Shown: positions 27,381 to 35,354 of the stretch, in pieces
Layout of the letters: each line of letters begins with the position of its first letter
How positions within the stretch are numbered: position 1 is the stretch's first letter
Origin: Salinisphaera shabanensis E1L3A
GTDB lineage: Bacteria > Pseudomonadota > Gammaproteobacteria > Nevskiales > Salinisphaeraceae
Assembly (NCBI RefSeq): GCF_000215955.2
Contig: NZ_AFNV02000023.1
Coordinates: 1-64,000, forward strand
Direction: 5' to 3'
Length of the DNA stretch: 64,000 nt
Notes under the pieces: model-generated
What the model saw: only the letters and a program-made list of their open reading frames with translations
Database searches by the model: none
What the model was told of the DNA's origin: nothing
Position numbers and translations under genes: made by a program

Positions 27381-28508
27381 ATGACGCAGGCGCGCTCATC
27401 CGTAGACCCCGATGGCTTGCTGGAATATTCGGTTGTCTATACCGATCGTTCCCTCAATCATATGTCGTCGCGTTTCAAACACGTGCTTACCAGTGTGTCG
27501 GGCGTGCTCAAGCAGGTCTATAACGCACATTCAGCCGTGATCGTGCCGGGTAGCGGTACGTTCGGCATGGAAGCGGTGGCGCGCCAGTTTGCCCAGCAAA
27601 AGCATTGCCTTGTCATTCGAAACGGCTGGTTCAGCTATCGCTGGACCCAGATTCTGGAAATGGGGGCGATTCCAGACGCCACGACCGTGCTAAGCGCGCG
27701 GCGCGAAGGGGATTCCGCACAGGCGCCGTTTGCACCGGCACCGATTGCGAAAGTCGTGGAAACGATCAACACCGAGCGTCCGGCGGTGGTGTTCGCGCCG
27801 CATGTCGAAACCTCGGCCGGCATGCTTTTGCCGGAGGATTATCTGCGGGCGGTGGCCGATGCCGTACACGCCTATGGGGGCTTGTTCGTGCTCGATTGTA
27901 TTGCCTCGGGCACGCACTGGATCGATATGCAGGCCTGCGGTATCGATATCCTCATCAGTGCGCCACAGAAGGGGTGGAGTGCATCGCCGTGCTGCGCCAT
28001 GGTCATGCTCAGCGAACGGGCTCGTGAGCGTATCGAATCCACCACTAGCAGCAGCTACGCCTGTGATCTGCGCAAATGGCTGCAGATCATGGAGACTTAC
28101 GAGGCCGGGGGGCACGCGTATCATGCCACCATGCCGACCGATGGGCTTACGCGGCTGCTGGCAATGATGGAAGAGACCCGGGCGTTGGGTTTCGATACCG
28201 CGCGCGAACGTCAGTTCGCGCTCGGCCACACGGTACGTGATGCACTCCAGGCACGCGGATTCGAGAGCGTCGCGGCACCTGGCTTTCAAGCCTCGGGCGT
28301 CGTCGTAAGCTATACCCGCGATCCGAAGATTCAGTCAGGCGCGCGATTCGTCGACGCGGGGGTACAGATCGCGGCCGGCGTGCCCTTGATGTGCGGAGAA
28401 GGCGACGACTTTCAGTCGTTCCGAGTTGGATTGTTCGGCCTCGATAAGCTCTATGATGTCGAACGCTGCGTGTCGCGTTTTGTCGAGGCGCTCGACGAAG
28501 TTCGTTAA
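27381..28508 (+). CDS. Class V PLP-dependent aminotransferase (alanine-glyoxylate/serine-pyruvate type)
   Basis: This 375-aa fold-type I PLP enzyme has the glycine-rich PLP phosphate region VPGSGTFGMEAVARQF (about 55-70). The aspartate that binds the pyridine nitrogen is in LFVLDCIASGTH, and the Schiff-base lysine is in ISAPQKGWSASPCC. It resembles alanine-glyoxylate or serine-pyruvate aminotransferases; the substrate pair cannot be fixed from sequence. It is transcribed alone, divergent from acpH and convergent with the carbonic anhydrase. A glyoxylate-to-glycine role would fit the nearby glycine riboswitch, but that link is speculative. Confidence 0.87.
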   Translation: MTQARSSVDPDGLLEYSVVYTDRSLNHMSSRFKHVLTSVSGVLKQVYNAHSAVIVPGSGTFGMEAVARQFAQQKHCLVIRNGWFSYRWTQILEMGAIPDATTVLSARREGDSAQAPFAPAPIAKVVETINTERPAVVFAPHVETSAGMLLPEDYLRAVADAVHAYGGLFVLDCIASGTHWIDMQACGIDILISAPQKGWSASPCCAMVMLSERARERIESTTSSSYACDLRKWLQIMETYEAGGHAYHATMPTDGLTRLLAMMEETRALGFDTARERQFALGHTVRDALQARGFESVAAPGFQASGVVVSYTRDPKIQSGARFVDAGVQIAAGVPLMCGEGDDFQSFRVGLFGLDKLYDVERCVSRFVEALDEVR

Positions 28509-28571
28509 GCCGCTTTCGACGCTCTGGCGAACTGACCGGTCGGCGACTTATTCATCGGCTTTGAATCACGT

Positions 28572-28589
28572 GCGCGGCAAATGCCGCGC
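28572..28589. terminator. Hairpin between convergent aminotransferase and carbonic anhydrase genes
   Basis: GCGCGGCA-AA-TGCCGCGC is an 8-bp GC-rich inverted repeat in the 102-base gap between convergent genes. It has no T-run, so its terminator function is tentative. Confidence 0.4.
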
Positions 28590-28610
28590 GCATGGTCAGC
28601 GTGTGTCGGT

Positions 28611-29237
28611 TTATTCGGGCACGATTTCGTCCAGAAATGTCACTTTGCCGGTCTCGATCGCATATTCGGCGCCCACGATTTTGAGTTGGTCTTCGCCAAT
28701 GAGCTGCTCGAGAATATCCGAGCCGTGCCAGAGCCGTTGCACCGAGCGGGCGACATTCGCTCTTACCGCGGCGTGAATGAGCGCGTGCCGGTCTCCGGCG
28801 AGATCGCTTTTGAGCAGTTTTTCCACCGACGGGCGCACCCGGTCGACAATCGAACGCAGGTTGCGGGACTGGTTCTCTGTCGGCTGCTGCAATTCATCCA
28901 GGGTCGTCGTGACTGCGCCGCATTGGGTATGGCCGAGTACAACGACCAGCGGCGTTCCGAACTGGGCCGCGGCGAACTCGATACTGCCGATTTGTGAAGG
29001 CGCGACCACATTCCCGGCAACGCGAATCACGAACAGATCGCCGAGCCCCTGATTGAACACGATCTCGGCCGGTACACGTGCATCGGAGCAGCCTAGGATG
29101 ATTGCAAACGGCATCTGTTCGGCGACCAGTTCGGCCGGTCGGGCATGTTTGCTGAGCGTTTCTTCGTTCTGAATATTATCTACGAACTGCCGGTTACCCA
29201 GTTTGAGGCGTTCGAGGGCTTCGTCGGCGGTAATCAT
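28611..29237 (-). CDS. Beta-class carbonic anhydrase
   Basis: This 208-aa zinc enzyme interconverts CO2 and bicarbonate. The zinc-site motifs are LGCSDARVPAE (Cys, Asp, Arg) and VLGHTQCGAV (His, Cys), with the spacing of the prokaryotic beta class. The start at 29237 (MITADEALERL) has AAGGA about 12 bases upstream; a longer frame of 45 residues upstream is Arg/Ser-rich and not family-like. Bicarbonate supply for PurK and fatty acid synthesis is a general role. Confidence 0.95.
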   Translation of the reverse strand: MITADEALERLKLGNRQFVDNIQNEETLSKHARPAELVAEQMPFAIILGCSDARVPAEIVFNQGLGDLFVIRVAGNVVAPSQIGSIEFAAAQFGTPLVVVLGHTQCGAVTTTLDELQQPTENQSRNLRSIVDRVRPSVEKLLKSDLAGDRHALIHAAVRANVARSVQRLWHGSDILEQLIGEDQLKIVGAEYAIETGKVTFLDEIVPE

Positions 29238-29790
29238 TGGTTCCGGTAATCCTTTTGATCGGTAAGCGCGTGTCGATGCTGCCAAACTTACACCATGCGC
29301 GTGGCTATGGCATGGGTAACTCGGTTGGCGGCGTGTTCGGCAGGTCCAGCGCTCGGTTCCAGTAACGCACACGTACGCCCCGGCGAACGACTATGGGCCG
29401 TTGTTATGTGTATACGGCAGGCGATCGGGCAGTGTGTTTAGCGCGTAATGGGCGATGTCGTGTAGGCGTCGTGCGATGGTTGGGGTCATCGGTTATAGAT
29501 ATATGCGGTTGGGCCGATAGCCAGCACCAGAAGTGTTTTTCGATATGCGCTGGATCATCGACACGGGGCGCGTTTCAATTTATAACGAGGGCGGGTTTCC
29601 TGTGGCCGAACACGCACGATTACGGGAAGATTTTTAATGCTAGGGGGGCGTGTGGCATACGCTGTCGCTGCACGTCGAGTGCGCGGCATAGCGACTGTGT
29701 GCACGGTAAGGGCATGAATAACTGGTCTGAAGAGAGGGCAATTCCTCACCCCGGCGCGTGCGTAAAAGCTCCAGTGTCGCGGCACGCCCG
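29238..29790. other. Long intergenic region upstream of the diguanylate cyclase
   Basis: About 550 bases carry no supported gene. A 133-codon plus-strand frame runs through it, but it is Cys/Arg/Gly-rich without a ribosome-binding site or recognisable domain. Promoter-like AT-rich patches occur near 29490-29510 (TTATAGATATATG) and 29575-29590. The size leaves room for an sRNA or a long leader of the cyclase, but no specific structure was recognised. Confidence 0.4.
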
Positions 29791-30822
29791 ATGAAAAATT
29801 TTTTTCCGAAGCGCGATCGTTTCACCGAAGTCAGACCGTACCAACAGACCGTATTGACTGCGCTGCTCTGGTTTACGTGCTCGGCCGTGCTCTGCTATGC
29901 CTCGCTGCATTTCTATTTGGGCGCGCGTTGGCTGGCCGTGGCCGAGCTGTGCTTGGTGGCCTATGCTGCCTTGTTGCTGTACGTACTCCACGAGACAGGA
30001 CGTGCACCGGCCAGCAACCTGATGTTCGTGTTGCCGTTTTTCTGCGTCATGATGCTTTCTCTATGGACGGAAAAGACCGGTGTCATGGTTTTCGTCTGGG
30101 TGTTTCTGGTGCCGTTGCTTTCGCATCTGCTGCTCGGGCGCTGGCAGGGCCTATGGGTCGCGCTTGTATTCATCGGCTGTGCCGGCGCGATTTTTGTCTA
30201 TAAGTACGGGATTTGGGGCGGGTGGATCGGCTATGTCAGTGTGGCCAACGTGCTGCTCTGTACGGCGTCGATTCTCGGTTTTTCCTATATTTACGAGACC
30301 AGCCGCGAAAAGACCGAGAGCGAGCTGCGGGCGCTGGCACTTGCCGATCCGCTGACGGGGCTGGCCAATCGTTCGCGTTTTCGCGACGTGTTCGCTCGAG
30401 AGCGACAGCGCTACCTGCGCAATGAAACACCGTTGGCGATGCTGGTCGTCGATCTCGACCATTTCAAGCGCGTGAACGACGACTACGGTCACGACGCCGG
30501 GGACATGGCGCTATGCTTCGTCGCCGAACTGCTCGCTTCGCGGATTCGTCAGACTGATGTTGCAGGCCGCCTGGGCGGCGAGGAGTTCGGGATCCTGCTG
30601 TCAGACGTAGATCTCGTCCACGCTCGTCAGATTGCCGAGGACCTGCGCGATCTTATCCAGGATCGCGCGTTTCGCTATCGCGGCAAGGATATCCCGCTAT
30701 CGGCGAGCATCGGCATTGCGGAATTGGGGCGTGATGGTATGGATTTCAGAACGTTGTTCTCGAAAGCTGATCGTCGCCTCTACCAGGCCAAGGCGGAAGG
30801 ACGAAATCGCGTCGTCGGCTAG
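29791..30822 (+). CDS. Membrane-bound GGDEF diguanylate cyclase
   Basis: This 343-aa protein has about six transmembrane helices in residues 20-168 (a MASE-like sensor) and then a GGDEF domain. The domain has DPLTGLANRSRF, DLDHFKRVNDDYGH and the active-site GGEEF at 262-266. An inhibitory I-site RQTD lies at 253-256, five residues before GGEEF, as in product-inhibited cyclases. It should make c-di-GMP. I chose the ATG at 29791; an upstream GTG would add 11 residues, and neither has an obvious ribosome-binding site. Two PilZ proteins are encoded elsewhere in the window. Confidence 0.9.
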   Translation: MKNFFPKRDRFTEVRPYQQTVLTALLWFTCSAVLCYASLHFYLGARWLAVAELCLVAYAALLLYVLHETGRAPASNLMFVLPFFCVMMLSLWTEKTGVMVFVWVFLVPLLSHLLLGRWQGLWVALVFIGCAGAIFVYKYGIWGGWIGYVSVANVLLCTASILGFSYIYETSREKTESELRALALADPLTGLANRSRFRDVFARERQRYLRNETPLAMLVVDLDHFKRVNDDYGHDAGDMALCFVAELLASRIRQTDVAGRLGGEEFGILLSDVDLVHARQIAEDLRDLIQDRAFRYRGKDIPLSASIGIAELGRDGMDFRTLFSKADRRLYQAKAEGRNRVVG

Positions 30823-30874
30823 ACTGTGCTGGACGGGGCTCGCGGGGTCGGCCCCAACAAGCGAGCTTGTCGTT

Positions 30875-31273
30875 TCAATCGAGGGCTTCGTAGCAGGCCG
30901 GCTCGAAGCGCGGCGTGCAGATGGCGTAGAAAAGCAGCTCGTCGTCGCCTGTATTGATAATGCGTTGCGCCGCGTCCGGCGGAATCCATACGACATCGCC
31001 TGCGGTGACAGTGTCACGCAGATCGTTGCCGACTTCGACGATCCCCTCGCCCGAGATGATCAGATAACGCTCGGCTGTGCCGTGGAGCCGATGCCAGGCT
31101 GTCGTGACACCAGCCGCGACGCGGGCGCGTGCGATCGAAACGGCCGAGTCGTCGACGCTGTTCGAGACTTCGAGTATCGCGCAGCGCTCGGCGGTATCGA
31201 ACTCCGTGGCATCGGTTGCGCGGCGCACGGTGGGTGGTATTGGCATGACCATTGCTCGTGGTATCTTGGACAT
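30875..31273 (-). CDS. Cupin-domain protein
   Basis: This is a small cytosolic beta-barrel protein of 132 aa. The cupin core shows the first motif GVTTAWHRLHGTAERYLIISGEG (spread over residues about 56-79), with two His and one Glu as likely metal ligands, then the second motif DVVWIPPDAAQRIINTGD. The function is unknown; such single-domain cupins can be isomerases, dioxygenases or binding proteins. The start at 31273 (MSKIPRAM) avoids a basic extension. It is divergent from the riboswitch-controlled oxidoreductase. Confidence 0.8.
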   Translation of the reverse strand: MSKIPRAMVMPIPPTVRRATDATEFDTAERCAILEVSNSVDDSAVSIARARVAAGVTTAWHRLHGTAERYLIISGEGIVEVGNDLRDTVTAGDVVWIPPDAAQRIINTGDDELLFYAICTPRFEPACYEALD

Positions 31274-31360
31274 AAACACGGCTCGATCATGAACACCGCG
31301 ATACGCGTTGTCATATCGATGCACGGGATTGATTCAATAGTTCGCCATATCTACGCGATA

Positions 31361-31550
31361 GCGGGAGAGACCGGCCCACGGGCCGGCGCCGAAGGAGCAA
31401 CCGCCCCGGAAACTCTCAGGCACCAGGGACCGTTATCGTGGCCATATCCGAAGAGTCGCGCGGGCGCCAGGCTCGTGTGCACCGAAGGAGCAAACGCACG
31501 GTGGTTCCGCCGTGGGTGAATCTCTCAGGTTCAGTGACGGAAGGGGCGGC
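31361..31550 (+). promoter_or_regulatory. Tandem glycine riboswitch
   Basis: Two consecutive glycine aptamers are visible. The first has GGGAGAG at 31363, the conserved GCCGAAGGAGCAA at 31388-31400 and CTCTCAGG at 31413-31420. The second has CCGAAGGAGCAA at 31482-31493 and CTCTCAGG at 31522-31529, after a short linker. The closing AGTGACGGAAGGGGC is typical of aptamer 2. A small hairpin CCTGC-N6-GCAGG at 31554-31569 may be part of the expression platform. The downstream gene at 31603 is a DadA-like FAD enzyme, so glycine probably induces a glycine- or amino-acid-oxidising step. Confidence 0.95.
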
Positions 31551-31602
31551 GCGCCTGCATGACAGCAGGTTGTTCACGCACGACACGATCGGATAGACGC
31601 TC

Positions 31603-32865
31603 ATGAACCATATTGCAATCATCGGCGGCGGCATCACTGGGGTGACCACCGCTTATGCGCTCGTTCGCCGCGGTTACACCGTCACCCTGTTTGACCGCAA
31701 TCGCTATGCTGCGATGGAGACCTCATTTGCCAACGGTGGCCAGCTATCGGCTTCGAACGCCGAGGTCTGGAATCATTGGCCTATGGTCTTCAAGGGCATG
31801 AAATGGATGTTTCACAGCGATGCCCCGTTGTTGGTCAACCCAAAGCCCTCCTGGCACAAGCTGTCGTGGTTTTTGGAGTTCGTGGCGGCCATTCCACAGT
31901 ATGGTCGCAACACCACCGAAACCGCACGTATGGCCATTGAGGCCCGTGAGTACCTGTTTTCCTGGGCCGAACGCGAGAATATCGATTTCGACGTCAAGCG
32001 TAAGGGCATCCTGCATATCTATCGCAACCGTGCCGGCTATCGCCATGCCGAAAAAGTCTCGCGGCTGCTGGCCGACGGGGGACTTGAGCGCCGTCCGGTT
32101 ACGCCCGAGGAAATGCGGGCTATCGAACCGACGCTTGCCGGCGAATACTACGGCGGCTTCTTTACCGAAAGCGATTCCAGTGGCGATATTCACAAATTCA
32201 CGCAAGGCCTTGCTCGGGCAGCGCATGAACAGGGCGTGCAGTTTCGCTACAACCATACCGTCGAGAGCGTCAAAACAGATGGGCGCCAGGTGACGATCGC
32301 GGCTTGCGATAACGACACGCCCGAAGACCGGGTGACGCTGGATTTCGATGGCGTGGTGGTCTGTGCCGGAACCGGCAGCCGCGACGTCGCGTCACAGCTG
32401 GGGGACCGGGTCAACGTTTATCCTGTAAAGGGTTATTCCATAACCGTCGATCTGGAAGACGAAGTCTCGAAACAGGCAGCGCCCGAAGTCAGTCTATTGG
32501 ACGATGAGACCAAGCTTGTGTGCGCGCGGCTGGGTGAAGATCGCCTGCGTGTTGCCGGAACGGCCGAGTTCAACGGCTTTAACCGGGACATACGCGCTGA
32601 TCGTATTACGCCGCTGGTCGAATGGGTGAAGCAGTGTTTTCCGGATGTAAAGACGCGCCAAGTCGTGCCTTGGGCCGGGCTGCGTCCGATGATGCCGAAC
32701 ATGATGCCGCGGGTCGGCGCCGGGCGCGCGCCCAATGTTTTCTATAACACCGGTCACGGCCATCTGGGCTGGACGCTATCGGCGCTGACCGCAGATTCGA
32801 TTGCGGCGATCATCGACGATGCGGCAACCGAAAAACAGGGACCGACAACAGTGAATAACGGGTAG
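31603..32865 (+). CDS. DadA-like FAD-dependent D-amino acid/glycine dehydrogenase
   Basis: This 420-aa flavoprotein is of the DAO/DadA family, which oxidises D-amino acids or glycine and passes electrons to the quinone pool. The dinucleotide-binding motif IIGGGITGVTTAYALVRRG sits at residues 5-23, followed by ETSFANGGQLSASNAEVW, the DadA signature. The C-terminal FAD contacts include WAGLRPMMPNMMPRVG and NTGHGHLGWTLS. The gene lies 53 bases downstream of the glycine riboswitch, which suggests the natural substrate or inducer is glycine and not D-alanine. This is inference; dadA of E. coli is not riboswitch-controlled. Confidence 0.9.
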   Translation: MNHIAIIGGGITGVTTAYALVRRGYTVTLFDRNRYAAMETSFANGGQLSASNAEVWNHWPMVFKGMKWMFHSDAPLLVNPKPSWHKLSWFLEFVAAIPQYGRNTTETARMAIEAREYLFSWAERENIDFDVKRKGILHIYRNRAGYRHAEKVSRLLADGGLERRPVTPEEMRAIEPTLAGEYYGGFFTESDSSGDIHKFTQGLARAAHEQGVQFRYNHTVESVKTDGRQVTIAACDNDTPEDRVTLDFDGVVVCAGTGSRDVASQLGDRVNVYPVKGYSITVDLEDEVSKQAAPEVSLLDDETKLVCARLGEDRLRVAGTAEFNGFNRDIRADRITPLVEWVKQCFPDVKTRQVVPWAGLRPMMPNMMPRVGAGRAPNVFYNTGHGHLGWTLSALTADSIAAIIDDAATEKQGPTTVNNG

Positions 32866-32937
32866 AATAGGTGCCCGCGCTGTTCTGGCGCAGTGTTTCT
32901 TCGGGCGCGCGTTCGCGCCCGTGCCTTCAGGCTTTGC

Positions 32938-34767
32938 ATGTCCGCCCCTACTGAAAACGAATCCCCGCAGGTCGCGTTTAGCGATCTGGCTTTATCCGAT
33001 GCCGTAATGGCAGCCTTGGCCGATGTCGGCTACGAAACGCCGTCGCCGATTCAGGCGGCCACGATTCCGCCGCTGCTCGACGGCAAGGACGTGTTGGGCC
33101 AAGCTCAGACGGGTACCGGCAAAACGGCAGCCTTTGCGCTGCCGATTCTTTCCGGCCTGCCCGACCGTGGCAAAGGCGGCAAGGGGCCGCAGGCGCTCGT
33201 ACTCACGCCCACCCGTGAGTTGACGATCCAGGTCGCCGAGGCCTTCCAGCGCTACGCGTCGCATATACCCGGATTTCACGTGCTGCCGATTTATGGTGGC
33301 CAGGGCTACGGCCCGCAGCTGGCCGCACTCAAGCGCGGCGTGAACGTGGTCGTAGGCACGCCCGGGCGAGTGATGGATCATCTCAAGCGTGGCACGCTCA
33401 AGCTCGACGCGCTCGATTGGATGGTGCTCGACGAAGCGGATGAAATGCTGCGCATGGGCTTCATCGAAGACGTGGAATGGATCTTCGAGCACACACCCCC
33501 GCAGCGCCAGGTCGCGTTGTTTTCGGCGACCATGCCCAGCGCGATTCGGCGGATCGCCAAGACCCACCTGCGCGAGCCGCAGGAAATCACCATTCAGACG
33601 AAGACGACCACGGCGATCAATATCCGCCAGCGTTACTGGATCGTCGGCGGCGGCACGAGCAAGCTCGATGCGCTCACGCGTCTGCTCGAAGCCGAGCCTT
33701 TCGACGCGATGATCGTGTTCGCACGTACCAAGAAGTCGACCGACGAACTCGCCGAACGTCTATCGGCGCGTGGCTATGCCTGTGCCGCACTCAATGGCGA
33801 CATTGTGCAGGCCCAGCGTGAGCGTACGGTGGCCAAGCTCAAGAACGGCCAGCTCGATATCATCGTGGCGACCGATGTGGCCGCGCGTGGGCTTGATGTG
33901 GAACGCATCAGCCACGTGATCAATTTCGATATTCCGCACGATACCGAGGCCTATGTGCACCGGATTGGACGCACGGGGCGTGCCGGGCGCGAGGGCGACG
34001 CAATCCTGTTCGTCACCATGCGCGAAAAACGCCTGTTCAAGGCAATTGAGCGCGCCACACGGCAGGCGATCGAGCCGATGGACTTGCCGAGCATCGCCGA
34101 GGTCAACGAGCAGCGTGTCGCACGCTTCAAACAGCGTATTTCGGTGGCGCTGGCCGAGGGCAAGCTCAAGCCGTTTCGCGAACTGCTCGACGAATACCGC
34201 GCCGAGCACAATGTCGATCCCGAAGAACTCGCAGCTGCGCTGGCGTATCTGGCGCAGGGCGACGAACCGTTGATGCTTTCGCCGGGCAAGGCCGATCGCG
34301 GCGATCGCAGTGCAGGCCCGCGCGATATGGGGGCACAAACACCTAAGAGTGCGAACAAGAGCAAGGCGCGTCAGCAGTCGTTCGGCGACGGCGATCTCGA
34401 AACGTTCCGTATCGAGGTGGGGCGCACGCATGGTGTGGAGCCGCGTAACATCGTTGGCGCGATCGCCAATGAGGCCGGCGTCGACAGTGCGCATATCGGT
34501 CGGATCGATATCCGTGACGATTTCAGCCTCGTCGATCTGCCCAAGGGCATGCCCGAAGATATCTTTGCCCATCTCAAGACAGTCTGGGTGGCCGGTCGTC
34601 AGCTGGAGATCCAGCGCGAGGACGGCGCACCGCCTGCGCCAGCGGCCGGGCGACGCGGTAAACCCGGCCCCAAGCCCAAGTCGAAAAGCAAGAAACCGGG
34701 CAAGGCCAAGGCCAAGCCCGGGAAGGCGAAGCCTGGCAAGAAGCGGGCGAAACCGAAGAGCGAATAA
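32938..34767 (+). CDS. deaD: DEAD-box RNA helicase DeaD (CsdA)
   Basis: This 609-aa helicase assists ribosome biogenesis and mRNA decay, notably at low temperature. It shows a Q-motif region (ALADVGYETPSPIQ), Walker A AQTGTGKTAAF, the DEAD motif LDEADEML, SAT in FSATMPSAI, and motif VI HRIGRTGRAGR. A C-terminal DbpA-like RNA-binding domain (about residues 480-560) and a tail of Lys/Pro/Gly repeats complete the CsdA layout. The ATG at 32938 is chosen as the family start; an in-frame upstream extension is Arg-rich. The cold-shock gene at 39844 is not linked. Confidence 0.95.
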   Translation: MSAPTENESPQVAFSDLALSDAVMAALADVGYETPSPIQAATIPPLLDGKDVLGQAQTGTGKTAAFALPILSGLPDRGKGGKGPQALVLTPTRELTIQVAEAFQRYASHIPGFHVLPIYGGQGYGPQLAALKRGVNVVVGTPGRVMDHLKRGTLKLDALDWMVLDEADEMLRMGFIEDVEWIFEHTPPQRQVALFSATMPSAIRRIAKTHLREPQEITIQTKTTTAINIRQRYWIVGGGTSKLDALTRLLEAEPFDAMIVFARTKKSTDELAERLSARGYACAALNGDIVQAQRERTVAKLKNGQLDIIVATDVAARGLDVERISHVINFDIPHDTEAYVHRIGRTGRAGREGDAILFVTMREKRLFKAIERATRQAIEPMDLPSIAEVNEQRVARFKQRISVALAEGKLKPFRELLDEYRAEHNVDPEELAAALAYLAQGDEPLMLSPGKADRGDRSAGPRDMGAQTPKSANKSKARQQSFGDGDLETFRIEVGRTHGVEPRNIVGAIANEAGVDSAHIGRIDIRDDFSLVDLPKGMPEDIFAHLKTVWVAGRQLEIQREDGAPPAPAAGRRGKPGPKPKSKSKKPGKAKAKPGKAKPGKKRAKPKSE

Positions 34768-34775
34768 GCGGCGAG

Positions 34776-34794
34776 GCGCCCGATAAGGGCGCTT
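34776..34794 (+). terminator. Putative terminator after deaD
   Basis: GCGCCC-GATAA-GGGCGC forms a 6-bp stem followed by a short TT, 8 bases past the deaD stop. The T-run is weak. Confidence 0.45.
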
Positions 34795-34859
34795 GCCCGC
34801 GCGCGTATCATGACTGCATCATTCGAAAGCGCCCGTGGCGCCTCCGAGCCAATACGCCC

Positions 34860-35147
34860 ATGACTTCGAATACACCAACGCATATCGATATCGGCGGCAT
34901 AGCACTGCCGCGCGAGGAACTGGCGCAAGTGTTGCCGGACATCGAACGCTTTGAACGGCATCTGCCGGATGCGCTGGCTGTGGATCGCGACATGCAAGCC
35001 AGCGAAGGTGCGGTGCCGGATTACGTGCGCGAATGGCCGCAGGCGCGGATCGACGCTGTGGTGCGCACGCTCAAGGAAGTGGGCAGCCTGCGGGAGCAAA
35101 CCAGCGAGCAGATGAAAACATCGGGTGCCGGCCACAGCCGGCACTGA
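34860..35147 (+). CDS. Small hypothetical protein
   Basis: This is an unrecognised 95-aa acidic soluble protein without signal peptide or membrane helix. It is predicted mainly helical, with ELAQVLPDIERFERHLPDAL and a second helix ARIDAVVRTLKEVGSL. No clear ribosome-binding site precedes the ATG, but the frame shows the third-position GC bias of its neighbours. It lies between deaD and the sigma-54 promoter of the eut genes. It is not obviously part of either operon. Confidence 0.5.
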   Translation: MTSNTPTHIDIGGIALPREELAQVLPDIERFERHLPDALAVDRDMQASEGAVPDYVREWPQARIDAVVRTLKEVGSLREQTSEQMKTSGAGHSRH

Positions 35148-35214
35148 GCGTTACCGGATCAAGCGCGCCGCACCGTCTCGCGACTTGGGACGGCGTCCAA
35201 TTCGCCTTTCAAGT

Positions 35215-35230
35215 TGGAACACATCTTGCT
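35215..35230 (+). promoter_or_regulatory. Sigma-54 (-24/-12) promoter of the eut operon
   Basis: TGGAACACATCTTGCT matches the -24/-12 consensus, with GG and GC exactly ten bases apart. It lies 125 bases upstream of the eutB ATG. A perfect inverted repeat CATAGG-N6-CCTATG (35234-35251) lies just downstream, near the expected start site, and GGACG-G-CGTCC (35188-35198) just upstream. In Pseudomonas the ethanolamine operon is driven by the sigma-54 activator EatR; no such regulator gene lies in this window. Confidence 0.75.
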
Positions 35231-35354
35231 ATGCATAGGCCATGACCTATGTCATATTCAAATCGGGCATCGAAGCTCAACTTGGGCCGAGACACGCTGA
35301 TCGTAAAAGTACTCGACATCATGGCGTCTGCGCCGGAAAAGAGGTACGAGCGAG

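Noticed and set aside
29393-29794. 133-codon frame upstream of the cyclase
   Set aside because: Cys/Arg/Gly-rich product, no ribosome-binding site, no domain and poor codon bias.
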